From: Heloderma charlesbogerti
Lineage: Eukaryota; Chordata; Lepidosauria; Squamata; Helodermatidae
Length of the DNA stretch: 64,000 bases
Reading direction: 5' to 3'
Assembly (NCBI GenBank): GCA_026122225.1
Contig: JANEZZ010002061.1
Location: forward strand, 62,001-126,000
The notes under the pieces were generated by a model. The model searched no databases, had not been told where the DNA came from, and saw nothing but the letters and a program-made list of their open reading frames with translations. A program made the position numbers and the translations under genes. Below, piece by piece: positions 32,445 to 46,300 of this stretch (positions are counted from its first letter, which is position 1; each line of letters opens with the position of its first letter).

Positions 32445-32729
32445 CTACCTAAACGTAGAGAACGCCTGTCTCTTTTCTACGCAGGGTGCGCTGGGCGCTT
32501 TTTTGATCTGCACAGTCTGAAACGCTGCTTGCGGCTGGTTTTTTGGCAGGGCTGGGGCAGGGAGCTCCGTGGAGATGTACTCCAAGGACTGCGGGTGGTC
32601 TTCCTGGCGCCGGATGGAGCCCTGGTTGACCAGGTGCAGCACACAGGAGAGGACATCGGCACTGCTGCAGCAGAGGCGCAGGGTCTTCGAGGCAGGCCCA
32701 TGCTCCAGTTTACAGCAGGCATCCATCAC
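32445..32729 (-). CDS. CUL7: Cullin exon 29 (last)
   Basis: The acceptor is CTCCCAG. It encodes [40 protein letters not shown] and the end KRQAFSTFR, stop TAG. STDVLSCILHL is shared by CUL7 and CUL9; the AFSTFR end corresponds to the SFSTFR end of human CUL7. Confidence 0.95.
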   Translation of the reverse strand: MMDACCKLEHGPASKTLRLCCSSADVLSCVLHLVNQGSIRRQEDHPQSLEYISTELPAPALPKNQPQAAFQTVQIKKAPSAPCVEKRQAFSTFR

Positions 32730-34318
32730 CTGGGAGAGGCAGGCAGAGTGAACGGAATTAACATTCTGTTTGGTTGTTAACTGGATGGAGCTGCAAGGCC
32801 AGATCCCTGCACGCCTTACCCTGAACACCAAGTTGTCAATGTGTATCTCCTTCTCCTCTTTCAGGATCTGGATCAGGAGGCAGCAGATGATGCTCCTCTT
32901 CCTCTCCAGAGCGCTGCCCTCATTCTCTTCCACATTCAGGTACGTCTGCTTGGGCAACAGCCACTGGCGCTGGCCAGACACCTGGGACGGCATCACCTCA
33001 TTCAGCCTCACGACGCCTAGAGCCAAAGGATATGTGGCTTCAGCGCGGCGAAGGCATCTCAGCCTTCCTGAACTCACAGCACAAGCTGCCCTCTGCGATG
33101 CCTGGCTGGGAAAGGTCTCTTCAACTTCGCCACCCAAAGCTGGCAGACCTGGCACAGCAAGTGCTCCATGGAAGTAGCGGAAGTAGCAGAAATCCCACCC
33201 ACCGCACTGGGTCAAGGTCCCCTAACTGGAAGTCCCGCTGTACTTACTCTGACTCTGGGCCAGGATCCCATTCTCTTTCGTCAGAGGTTTCAATGCATGA
33301 CTCAGGAGGACAGGGGAGAGACCCGTGGCTTGCAACAGCATCTCCACAGAAACCTCCTAGGACCAACAGAGGGGGGGGGGGCAAATTGAGGACCCAGAGA
33401 GAAAGGGAGTCACAGAGGAGCACGGGGTATTTATGGCCACTAAGTAGGAAGCAATGTCTTTGAGCTTCAAACTGCAGCTGATGCCACGCTTCTCGTGTTG
33501 CAGAAGATTGAGGAATCCTGGCTGCCTCAGAACTGGTCAGCCTGAGCTCTCACGTACTCTTGAGATTTGGGGGCAGCAAATGCCTGTGTCTGAAAAATAC
33601 CAGACAATGGGATCCAGAGGCCATCCACAGTCCAAATCTCAGGAGATTCAGGCAAGCTACCTGGCTGAATACAGGCTGGCGAACAGAAACTGCTGATCCA
33701 ACGCCCACCTGCACTTCCCACCACCCCCACTCTAGCCATTGGCAAAACTTCGTAACTTTATGGCAACGGGCAAACTGAATGTATCCGCATAATACAGGCA
33801 CTGCCTCCACCAGAGCACATCCAGAGCCCGTTCCACAAGGGCGGCGCCCAGCACACAACTGATCCTTGGGAGCTGCACAGAGCAGTTTCCATCTTGCAGG
33901 AGTTTTGACCCTGTCGTGCAAAATGCAGGGGGTGACTGTTACAAGGGAAGCTACCCCATCCCACGAGCCACGGGGAGCCAGGCTGCCCGGGCAAGTGAGA
34001 ATCAAGGCTGTCAGGACCTCAGCGCTGTTGAAGCACAGAAGGATGTACATCTGCAGGGTGGACACGTGCAGGATGCAGCCCTGGTACTCGAGCTCGGCGT
34101 GGCCCAACCACGTCCACTGCAAATGCCGTGGCTTCGTATGCTCCTGTCCAAAGCGGCTCTGACCTGCGAGAGATGAAGGGGATGGTCACGGGGAAATGCA
34201 GGGGTAAGACTGCCAAAGTCCCTGGGCCCTTGACTCTAGGCAGCATCAGATCCTTTCCTTGTAAGAGGGCAGCACCTATCACAGAAGAGAGCGACCCCCT
34301 CCTCTCTCTCTCTCCGCG

Positions 34319-34373
<55 letters not shown>

Positions 34374-37300
34374 CAGGGAGAGAGAGGTCGAAGGGGGCTG
34401 GGCTAATTCGCAACCCCTTAGCAAGGCTGCCTTCTCCCTTCTCAGGGACAGGGCATCAAAATACTGGGGCTGGAGCTGCCCTGACAAAGTGTGAGGCTCA
34501 CTCTTCAACGGCCTAGAGGGTCCCTCAACTCCCACAGTTCGCCAGCTCTTCCAAAGGCAGCGAACCGCCAAGGTTCTGCCCAAAGACGCACAGCTCTCCT
34601 GGAACTATTGCATCATGTCTCTGCAGAAAGTCCGATGCTCCTCGGCTCCAGTCTGTGGACCCTCCCCAGGCTTAGAGGCTCTGGGTGGTGTGGTGCTGAC
34701 TTGCTGGCCCCCAGCTAAGCCCGAGGGAGGCCCTGGGGCCTGGAGGGACCGTCCCGCCACCCGGCGTGGGCTCAAGGACAGCCCGACACTCACTCTGGGT
34801 GTAGAAGTCCGCAAACCTGCCCAGGTGCTGACTGAGGGATGGCGGGAAAAACCTGGCAGGCTCCTCCAGGTAGCAGAGCGGAGAGACGGTCCAGCAGCGC
34901 AGGGACAAGGCCAGCACCTTCACCTCTGCCTCCTCCTCGGGACAGCATGGCTCCTCCTCCACCCCCTGGGGGAGAAACAGACCCGCGTCAGGCCTGCGGC
35001 TTCGAGGCCCCCGGCAGCCTCGCCGGGGAAGGAGGAGACCCGTGCGGGCAGAGGCCTCGGCTGCAGGGGCCTCCTGGGCTCTCGCAGGGGAGGCGTGGCC
35101 CTGGCGAGCCCCCCGCTCACCTCTCCCTCCTCCTCCTCCTGCTTCCCGTGCTGATCGAGCTCGAGCATATCGAGCTGCTGCAGCTGGAAGAGGTGGAACT
35201 GCTGCTGCTGCTGCTCCAGGTCACTCAGGTTCTCCAGCATCTGCTGCGGGAACCGGTTGGGGAAACACAGCCCGATGTGCTCCACCACGGCGCTCTCCAG
35301 CCACGTCTTGCCCTGGGACAGGAGCCGGTCTCCCAGGTAGTACCTGGAGAGGCGAGGCGGCCAGGAGATCAGGCGCCAGGTGCCTTCCTCCCCCCGCCCA
35401 TGGTCCCTGCGGGAGATCGAGGCCTGCCTGGCCCACACCCAGGAGCCTGGACCGCTTCCACCCCCGCCCCCGAGAGAAAGCCAGGGGCTGGGCTTGCATC
35501 CTCGGGGACAACGGCGCCCGTGGCGGGGCGTCAGGAATGCGGTTCGCCGGCCGCCCAAACACATCCTGCCAGAGGCCAGCCTCTTGCCCGGCTGAAAGAG
35601 CAACCCTCCCCCTCCCGCCCCCGGTCCTGCACACCCCGGGCCTCACCGGTAGAAGTGCTCAAAGGTGTTGGCCAGCTCCAGGCCTGCCAGGAAGAGGACG
35701 GGCTCCAGGCTCTGCTGCAGGCGCTGCAGGGTCTCCACGTTGCCCGAATCTGCCCAGCTCTCTTGGATCCACAGGTCGATGTAGCGGGCAAACTGCTCGC
35801 TCACCTGGAGGCCACAGTGCGGGAGGTGCCAGATGAGCCAGGGAGGAGGAGACGCTCCCGGAGAGGGAAGGAAGGCCCCCTCCAAGCCTCCAGGAAGGAA
35901 GGAGCAGGGCTGGCTTCTCTGGGGCAGAACCCACATGCGCAGCCCAGAGTGGGGAGGCTGTGAAGGGCTCTGTGCTGGCATCGAGATGCAGCCCAGGACC
36001 ACGGGACAAAGCCACGCATGGCATCTTTGGGGCCACCGTGGCGAGGCCAGGGGCTAAGGAACGCCTGAGACAGCGAGCGGACTGATGGGTCAGGGTCCGG
36101 GCCAGTGCCATTCCTCCCGGCCTAGGATCTGGGCCGACGCCCGCCCCTCCCCGCCAGCCCTCCCCTCACTCACGTGCATGGCTGTCAGGAAGGAGAGCTG
36201 CAGCAGCCCCCCGGAGAAGCCGTGGCACAGGGCCAGCATGAAGGAGATCTGCTGGCCAAAGAGCTCCTCCATAGCCATGCGGAGGCGCAGGTAGGTGCTG
36301 CAGTAGCGCTCCACGAAGTCCGGGGCCTGCCACGAGGACTCCAGGAAGCACTTCACCTGGGCCGGGCGACAGAGGCACATGCAAACACCCCGTTAGCTGT
36401 GGGGAATTCCAGGAGCTCCTCCTCCCGAGGAGAGGCTTTCACGGCGCCCCACAAAGGCTGGTCTCTGATTGTGAGACAGGTCTCACGGCTGCTGGCTGTC
36501 GCTCTGGGGTTGCTTCCAATGTCCTGGCTTAGTGTGCTGTCTGACCCGCTTGGCCTTGCAAGCATCCGGGAGAGCCTGTGCATGCTAGGCTCTTCGTTTG
36601 GAAATCAGAGCCCCCCCCCCCCCCAGCAGCATCACCTGGCTTAGAGCCAGGACCCCCGCAAGACCCTGATCCCGCCACCAGCCCTTCCTTGCAGCCTTGG
36701 GGCACCTGCGGGGCCGCGGCTCGGTGGCAGAGCACCTGCTTGGCTGGCAGAAGGCTCCATCCCGGACGTCTCCAGGGAGGGGCTGGGAAACCCCTGCCTG
36801 GAATCCTGGGAAACCACGGCCAGTCAGCGCCGACGGTATTGGGCTAGATGGACCAACGGCCTGGCCGGAGAGGAGGCAGCTTCCTGGGGTGGCTCCCAAG
36901 GACTCCTTGGCAGCTGGGCAGCGAAAGAATATGCAGCAGCAGCATTCCCCCCCCCCCAAAGGCACGAACCATGCAGCAGGACAGCTGGCGGGCTGCTGGG
37001 AAAGGCGCCCCCTGCAGCCGCCCCTCCTGGCCACAGAGGGCTTGCACTGCTGGGCGAGAGCTCCTCCGCGCTCCTCCACCCTGCTGCTGGCCCCGTCTCC
37101 CCGCCGCCCCTACCTGCTGCTGGACCACACCTTCCCAGCACCGCGTGATGCCCGTGGCACTGCTGGGCTTCCTCGCGGCGGCCTTCGTGGCGCCCGCGCT
37201 CGGCTCCTTGTTCTTGCTGTTCTTCCCGTCTGCAAAGCAAGGGTCACGTGGCACTAGCGGCGGCATCGGAGTCCCCCGCACTGGCCTCCAGTTGACCGGC

Positions 37301-40300
37301 TGGTCACCCTTCCCACCCCAGCAAGACTCGCATGCCACCCGCCCAGCTGCCCTTCCCCAGAGGGACAGTCCCGCCCGGCCCCGAGAGGACAGGGGCTCCA
37401 GCTCCGCCCAGATGGCCCATGGCCCCCCGCAAGGGTCTCCTCCTGCTCTCGGCTTGGGAAGGAGGGCCTGCCCCTTTGCCCCATGGAAGGCACTCACCGG
37501 ATTTGGAGGGGGGCTTCAGTTCCTCGGGGTCCGGGCTGCTCGAGTCCACGTGGACCAGCAGGTGGCTCAGGCGCCGGACACGGGAGTTGAAGACAGCGGC
37601 CCGGCTCCTGGCGCTCCGGGCCGCCTCCAGATTCTCCAGATACTGGCTCAGGAGCCACGACAGGGGGCTAATGCCACTGGGATCTGGAAGGCCAGGCAGA
37701 AGAAGGGGTTGAGGAGGCTGCTGGGGAGCAGGCAGGATGGCCGGGCGCGACCCCAGGGCCCTGGCAGGACAGAGGTCCCTACCTGGAGAGGTGATGCTCT
37801 GCACCAAGGGGGTGATCAGCGCCTCCCAGCAGGTCTTGCCCAAGGCCTGGGCGGCCTCGTCGTCAGGCAGGAAGCGGTCAGCAAACACCTGCTCGTGGCG
37901 CAAGGCCCGGTTCAACCTGCAATGGCAGAGGCGTGTGGCGTGAGCTACTGACCTGCACACAACCTGGGTAGCCCCAAAGGGTACGGGCAGATGGGTCGAG
38001 TCACGCCTGCAGACCGCGCGGGACAGGACAATGTGCAGGAGACAGATGAATGTGGGGGGGCCTCTCTTAGGAGAAGTGGGTGGGGGCTGGGAATCTTGGC
38101 CCTCCCCCCACAACAGGGAGTCTCCCTGCCGGCCTCGGCTTGTGCCCTGGGAACAAGCTCTGGGCGAAGCCCCTCCCTTCCCCGGGCGAAGCCCCTCCCT
38201 GCCCCGGGCAAGGCCCCTCCTGTCCAAGCCCTCCCTAAGAGCGCCCTGGGGACAGGACGGGGGAGGGCCGGACCTGCTGAAGAGCTGCAGCAGCTGCGCC
38301 CGATCGTCGGAGATTTCCTGGCACCAGGTGTGTGCCTTGGTGGTGTAGAAGAGGAACGTGCGCCGGCAGAGCTGCTCTTTGAAGATGGGCCAGAAAGTGG
38401 GCTTGGGGCCCAGCACCTCGATGCCACGCACACGCGTGTCGATGCCACCCTATGAATGACACAGGCCTCCCCAATGAGGCGTGCTCTGCCACAAGTGACC
38501 CCCCCATCCTCAAGCCTTGACTGGCAGGCTCTGGCCCCCCAGGATCTGCCGCTGGCAAATAAAGCGAGGAGGGAAAAACAGAAAAAACACTGTAGGAGCC
38601 ATCTCTATGGTTTCGACCATGGAAGCCTCATTCCTAGAATGTCTCTGAGGCATCCTAGGAAGCAATATTGGGAGGCCCCTGCCAGCTGCCTAGGACACTC
38701 TAGGAACAAGGCTCCTATGGCAGGAACCAGAGAGCTTCGCACCTTGGAGAGCTCCGTCAGAGTTCTGACTGGGAGCCAGAGCGGATCCACCGCCCCACTG
38801 ACATCGGAGCCACCCGCCTCCACTGCCTCCTCCTACCTGCTGGCAGCGCTTGATCTTGATCTGGATGACAGGCCAGAAGCAACTCATGTTCTCCAGGAGG
38901 ATCACTCTGCTGGCCAACGGTGGGACGCTCACCTTTGCGGGAAAGGGGGAAGGGCTGAGCTACCGCTGCGAGACACGGACCCACGGTGGAGGTTCCCATT
39001 TCGTGCAGGGAGGAATTCTACGTGCCTACACGAGCCCAGGCATTGCTATGCAGCTATCCATCTGAGGAACAGCCCCAGAATTGGCCTCTTTGGGGCAAAA
39101 AGGCAAGCTCCAGGACAGAAACTGGAGGGAGGACAGACTGCAAGAACCTGAAGGAACGCGACGGCCGGGTGTCTGGCACGCAGCACAACAAAGCACAGGA
39201 TCTGGGGTCCCTCCCCATGTTTCCACGTGCCCCGCCAAGGAGGCACACCATAGAGATGCTGAGGCGAAATGAAAGGGCCAAGTACTTCATAGGTGCAAGC
39301 CAGCCTACGATCAATGGATGGACTACTTGTACAGTGGGTTGTAAAGCACTGGTGTTGGCGCACTACCCATTCACCTCCTAAGGCTCTATACAAAAGGCTT
39401 AATGGTGCGCGTGGCTGCATCGGCGCACTCTGGGTCCCCGGGCAAGCAAAGCACCTTGAGCCACTCGCTGTTCCCAGTTCCCTGTGCCCATGCACCCTTT
39501 ATGCCTAGCCAGCCCTCTGATCTGGGCTGCCCTGCATGACGGATATAACGGTCCAAGACGATTGGTGGTTTTCAGGCCACTCGCTTCTCCTTCTTGGACT
39601 TCTAAAAGTGGGAAAGTGGATGTCAAAAAGAGGGACAAACTGGAAAGACCAAGAATATCCCAGCAGAAAGGAAAGGCTGGAAGGAATATAGGAAGCTGCT
39701 GTATGTCACATGAGACTGTCGATCTAGCTCAGTATTGGCCTCCAGCTGTGTTGGGACTACAACTCCCATAAGCTCCAGCCTGCATGGCAAGTGGCCAGGG
39801 GTGATGGGAGTTGTAATGCAAAACACCGGGAGGACACCGAGCTGCCTATCCCTGGTCTAGTCTGACTGGCAGCAGCACACCGGAGTCTCTGACAGAGAAG
39901 GTTTTCCCCATCACCTGCTCCCTGCTCCTTTGAAGTGGAGATGCCAGACACCAAACCCAGAACCCTGTGCAGGCAAAGCATCTGCTCTGCGACGGTCCTG
40001 CCCCTAAAGCAGCAAAACAAAGGCAACAAGGTCTACAGTGTTCCTCAGAGTGAGGAACCCCTGCAAGATAAGCAAGATAGCTTTATACTCTGGCATTTTG
40101 GCCTTGGAAGCATCTTTTGGGTGATGGGGACAGACTGCACCACTAACCATGTTGAGCCTGGTGCTGATGCTGGAGGCACTCTCCCCTCCCAGTACCATAA
40201 TCCGGGCTGGCATGTAACTGGAATCCTCAGTGGCCACCAACAAAGACATCCGCCTGTACAGGGAGAGAGCAAGGGCTTCAGAGTAAAAGACAGGCCCTTG

Positions 40301-43300
40301 CGCAAAGGGTCTGATGCCTTCACCAAACTGGAAGGCACAGCCTCTTTCTTCCAGACGGACCAACTGATTCATGCCTGCCTGGCTCCACAAGAAGCCCAGC
40401 TCTGAATCTAACCCACACTGCATTTCTTCTCTTGGTCCCCAAAGGGCCCACCAAAGAAATGAGGCACTCCAACTACATATTTTCAGCGTGGAGCAAAGAG
40501 TGATTCATTTGACCATGCTTGCCTTTTGGAGAGACACAGACCATTCTAGGCAAACTGGCAGAAATGCCGCCGCCATCCCTTTTTGTCCCCAAATGATATG
40601 GGTTGGATCCAGATTTAGGCACGTACAACTGGGCTGGCAGAAGCAGACTTCTTCCCCCTCCCTCCCCATGGCAGTCCCTCCAGCCCCCTGAAAATGCTAC
40701 ACAGTCAGAAGATCCTGCTGTATGGGGTGAGCTGTGGTGTGTGTGTGTGGGATCCAACAAAATCAGGCGGAGGCACCTTCCATGAGCACAGCCCTTCCTT
40801 GAACAGAAGGCAAATCCTGGTTCCAACCCTACACCCATCAAACTCTGGGCACAAATCTCATCTCCCCACAGACCCCTGCTTGATCTCCTTATACACTCAC
40901 TGGACTGCTACCCCACGATGCATGTAGACATTGATGTAGTGGGAGCAGGTGCTGCCGTTTGACTCCCAGTAGGTCTTGGGGTTTCCATCGACCAAGTTGT
41001 TGGCCCGCTGGGGGTTGGAGGAGACTTCCACCCGCTCCCAGCACTTGTCCTCCTTGACTTCCATGCTGCAGCCTGAGCGAAGGAGAAAGAACGGAAAGGA
41101 TCCTGGCTGGACACGAGTGGGCAGAGCCTTAAAAGGGGGCGGGAGGAGAGACCTCTAAAAGCCCAAACACTGAAAGGATGCTCACCTTGACAAAGGTTGT
41201 GCAGGAATACATCGAAGAATGGGATGTTGATAGGCTGATGAGTCCGCCTATGTTCTTCTATCTGATCTAGAACCATCTGTAAATTGGGGGGGGGGGAGGA
41301 AGGAGAGAAAAAGGGTGAAGAAGGACCAAGGTGCTTAAGTCCTATTGAATCAACAACAAGGCACAGCTAACTTAATGAAAACAAATCTGGCCTGAGACTT
41401 GAGGAGAGCGGGGCGGGCGGGGAAGAGAGCCTGGTTCTGGGCCAGTCTTCCCCAACCTGGTGCCCTCCAGCTGTGTTGGATAAAATCCCCAGCTTTCTCC
41501 ATTAGTCCAACACATCTGGAAGGCGCCACGTTGGTGCCTTGCTGGCCTAGGCCATCTCTCCCCGCCACCTCAGTTCATTTGCCCTGGGTTTTCTTTGGAT
41601 GCTCAGCAGAGCATCCTCCGCACGAGGCTCTGCTGTTTGGCCCAGCCGCCCAAGCCAGATGCCCCACCAAGGATACCAGACTCACCTGGATGCAGCCAGC
41701 AAGGATGCTGGCCGTCATCTTCTTGTACAGGCTGGCGTACTTCTCGCAGTTGCTCAGGAGGTCCCCCAGGTCCACCGCCCGAGGCAGACTGGGGCTGTGC
41801 TTCTCCAGGACTTTGGTCAAGGCTTCCTGGGTGCCCATGCAGCACATCATCACAGCACAGTCCTTGTTGAGGGCAGCCAGGCAGTGCAGGAAACTGATGC
41901 ACTCCTGAACAACCTGCAGACAGAGAGGAGGTGGCACAGTCCAGTTAGCACAGGAGCAAGGTTTTCTGGGTGGCCTTTAGCACATCTCCTCCCCCCACCC
42001 GCCGCCCCCATGTCCTTCCTCCAGTGTTTCTTCAGGCAACAGGCTCCTTGTGTGCATGCTGGGACCACTGTCATGCAGGTAAGAAATCCTTCTAAAGCGA
42101 GGGTGGGGAGCCTGCGGCCCTCCAGGCATTGCTGGACTACACATCCCATCAGCCACTGCCAGAATGGCCAATGGTTAGGGATGATAGGAGCTGCAGTCCA
42201 ATGACATTGGGAGACCCACACGTTCCCCTCACCTGTTCTAAACAGCAACTTGTGAAAAGGGAAGGTTTTGAGAAATGAAAGTGTCCAGCCCCACTAGAAA
42301 AGCCTGTGATTTATATGTGGGTGTATTAATGTGCAAGTTCCAATCTGGATTTCATATTTTATTCATTTCAAAAAAATATCTATCCCACTTTTATTTATTT
42401 TTTTACAATTTGCCAAAGCAGCTCACAATAAATATGCACAACAACACATTTTAAATACAGGAACAAATAAAAACCACATTGCATATCAGCAAATCAGAAG
42501 AATACAAGCAGCACCCACAATAAAATAATAAAAACACCAGATAAAACAGCAAACGAGCAGTGCGCACAAATGTTTTCAAAAACAAAAGGCCCCTGTTCTC
42601 AAAAGGTTTGGGCAAATAAAAGGGCAAAGGCAGCAGGTGGACGTCTCCTCGGGGAAAAAGCTGCATGCAAATACTTGGAAGAAGCAGAAGAATATCCTGG
42701 TCAGTGAATTCCATGTAATGGCTCCTACCTATGAGACGGGATCGCAGAACACGCTCCAAGGTGACTGTGAGCTCCCCGCTTCTACCACCTACCTCTCGCT
42801 CATTGATGTGGGCACTCATGGAAGACAAACACGGCTCGATGCACTTATGCCAGGGCACTGCATCCTTCCAGGAACTATCCAAACACTTGTTCAAAAGCCT
42901 GGAGCAAAGAGGAAAGAAGACTTGTTAGCAGAAAAGGTGTGTTGAAAACAGGCACCTTAAGTACAAGAGTAGAAGTTCAGACTACAAATCCACAACCTGA
43001 CCGCTGATCATCCTGGAATCCAGCTGTAAATTGCAAGCAGCCTTGCAACCACCTGAAGGCATTCGCTCCTTTGTTTTGAGGCTCTAATTTTCCTTCTATT
43101 ATTAATTGCCTTTATTTTGCACATGGGCATTTTTGCACTATGTTTTCAGAACTGAAGTGTGGGGTGGGAAGGGTGACACTCCACGTACATCATGCGTCAC
43201 AAAACAATTTCCCCACCTCTGGATGTCATTTGGCTTGTGGGGGGTTGGGGAAGGCAATTCACCCCCCCCCCGAGGGACGATGCTTCCGCCCGTGTAAGGG

Positions 43301-46300
43301 CCAGCCACATAGCCCGTAATTACTTAGGAACGGGCTGCAAGTATTTAGGAGTCGAGGTGCTCATCCTACAATAAAGTACTGTGAGCAGGTAAAGCCTGCC
43401 TTAAGAGCACATCATTCATGATCTTCACTTCCATCTCTACTTCACACTGTGGATCTGGGGAATTATTTTGCCACCAGAGCATCAACTCAACAAAGATATC
43501 ACACCTCAAAACTGTACAGCACTTTTATTTTAGACTACCAGCCCCATCCTTCCCACCCACTGGCCATGTGGCTGAGGCTGGCGTACTGGATATAACACCC
43601 CTCAAGCTCTGTCCCTGCAGACTGCCGCTCAGCCAGCCATGGACCACTCTCCAGTGCCTGCACATGGCCTTCTAAGGCTCTTAAGCTCCTTCTAGCCTGG
43701 CACAGACAATCCCGACAGGCAGCAGCTCTCTAGGGCAGACTTCCCTGACGGAGTGCCCTCTGGATGTGGAGGGCTGCAGCTCCCATGGCCACCAGCCATG
43801 CTGGCTGGGAATGCTGAGAGTTGCAGTCCCACACATCCGGAGGATGCCCAGTCAGGGAAGGCCGCCCTAGAGGTTCCCAGCCCTGCTTCTCAAGATACTT
43901 GTAACTGGAAGCCGACTGAGGAACTGAGCCTGCAAAGGAGATTACTCTGCCAGTATGCTGCAGAAGCCTCACCTTAATGCTCCCAGCTGGACGTCCTTCT
44001 CCGAGCCCAGCTGGGCCAGGTCTTTCAGCAGAAGCACATCCACCAGAAGCTCGTAGCCGTCTTCGTCAGGGCAGGCGCCCTGGCCAGAGAGGCCGCGCCC
44101 CAGGGCCCCTGCCACCTCTTTGCACAGGCTGCTCCTGGGCAGGCCTCCCAGCAGCCTTGCAACATCAACGTCCTCGAGGCGCACGGAGGCTGCAGAGTCT
44201 GGATGGGGAGGGAGAAGACACTGGGGTGGGCATTGCTGAAACGGTGTCCTTGCCCTGAAGTTTTGTTTTGTATTTTTTGAGAAACCTCAGTTCAGTTCTG
44301 CAACCAAAATTCCTAAAAACACCCCCGGGGCGATAATGATGCTGGTTACCACCACCACCACCTGGCCAGTCCTGAAAAGTGACAGTATGAGGGTCAATGG
44401 CAAGAAGTGTGATGTACTTGGGAGAGGGGTGATGTACTTGGGAGAGGGGTGATGACACCCCACTGGCCACAATGATCTTCAGGCCCACAAGGAAGTAGAG
44501 TTCAGATATAGCAGCCTCCCCAAACGTGGCCACTTTCCAGATGCATTGGACTGCAACTCCCATAACCCCCTTCCAGTATATCCCCTGGTGGCTGGGGATG
44601 GTGGTGTTTGTAGTCCAAGCATGGGAGGCTGGTGGCTCTGATTTTGGTGGGGCCAAGATTCCATTCCGGGTTTTAGTTACAACAAGCTAGACGTCTAAAC
44701 GAGCTATCCAAGGGTTTTGGGGACAGGGTTCAGCCCCTTCAGACCTCCGGCTGGTTGTAACTAAAACCCAGAATGGAATCTCAGCCTCCCCGAAATTGGA
44801 GCCACCAGCCTCCCCAAAGTCCAATGCATCTGGCGGGCGCCAGGTTGGACAAGGCTGAAATAGAGATTGGTGGTAACTGGGGAGTGTTTGCAGTAAAAAC
44901 CAGGACCAAACCTCTATGACAGGCATTTCTCTGGAACACCCTCACGCCAGAAATAAAACATGCACCAACTCTTGTGGTCGGTCTAGACACGTATTGAAAA
45001 CTTCCTTATTCGCCTCAGCGTTTACGGATTCATGATGCCCATTGTTCTGATTTTTAGTTCATGGTTTACTGATGGTGTGATACAGTTGTGCCGTGTTTTT
45101 GTCATAATGTATAGTTATATTACCGTTTTTATTGTTGTATGCACTGTCTGGATAGGGCATTAATGGCAGGTGGTACAGAAATATTTTTAAAGAAATACGT
45201 ACAATTCCATACCTGTCCTTCCTTGGCTCAGGGGAAGCTCACGCGCAGCCAGACGGCTGAGCGTGACCCGGGCCAGCATCGCGTTGGAGCTCTGGCCTGA
45301 GCGGCAGCAGCTCTGCAGGGCTGAGCGGAGCTCACCATCCCCCAGCTGCTCCGCCAGGCTCTGCGGGCAGCTGATCAGCTTGTCAAGCACCAGGAGCCCG
45401 TTCTGAACCGCTGCCGAGGCCCTGCGGGAGGAGGACAAGGGCTGGCTGCGCGGCCCCACCTAGCTGCGACGGGAAGCAGCTGAACAGCAGAAGGGTGGGC
45501 TGGGAGGTACGAGGACAGGAGAAATGCTCACGCGGCACCCCCAGTCCCAAGAAGGCTAGCACCCCGAGGCAGCAGCCAACAAAAAGCCAGCCAGGAGGGC
45601 TCCATGTCCGAGGAGGAGGAGCGGAATCCTCGCCCCAGAAGCTAAGCAGAAACAAGACAACTCGCATCTTCCCCATAACCTGGGCTCTGTTCAGCTCCCA
45701 CATTTGAATGCACCTTTATCTCACCAAGATCCCTCCTCGGCCTTACCCAGGCGTGGCAAGCATCTTCTCAACCGCAGCAGGGATGGTACGCAGCAAGTCG
45801 TTTCTGTCCTTGCTGGACGCAGTGCCGATGCTGGCAAAGATCTCCTGCATTGTCTGGGCACCGGAGTGGTCCAGAGGGTAGGGCTTCCTACAGGCACCTG
45901 GTAGCTCACAGTTCCCAGCACCCAGCAGTAGCTTCAACACCTAGGAGTTAAAGACAGCAGTAGCTCAGTGGCAGGGAAGGAAGTGGGGCGAAGAGGCCAC
46001 AGACTGGGATCAGACAAGGACTAATTCAGTCTCCCCACTTTGCTCAAATAAAGCACAGCAGGTGCCATTTCACCCCTGGAAACACATCCAGTTGGGGGCT
46101 ATCAGGGACAGACAGGGTCTTTTTATTGGTGGCCCCGTATTTGTGGAACTCCCTCCCATGAGATTTGCCTCAAGCCCTGCCTTCGCATGTTTTTAAACAG
46201 ACTCTGTATACTCATTTAGCTTTTCCCCAGATGTTTTTATGACGGCCGTTTGTTGTTTTGCCAGCTGTTCGGTTTTAACTTTAAATAGTTTTTTATTTTA

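Noticed and set aside
34839..35963. Long + strand open frame (374 codons) and a similar one at 36848-37951
   Set aside because: They lie opposite cullin exons 19-25 in CpG-rich DNA, where stop codons are rare. The minus strand has the family match and splice sites; these frames have neither.
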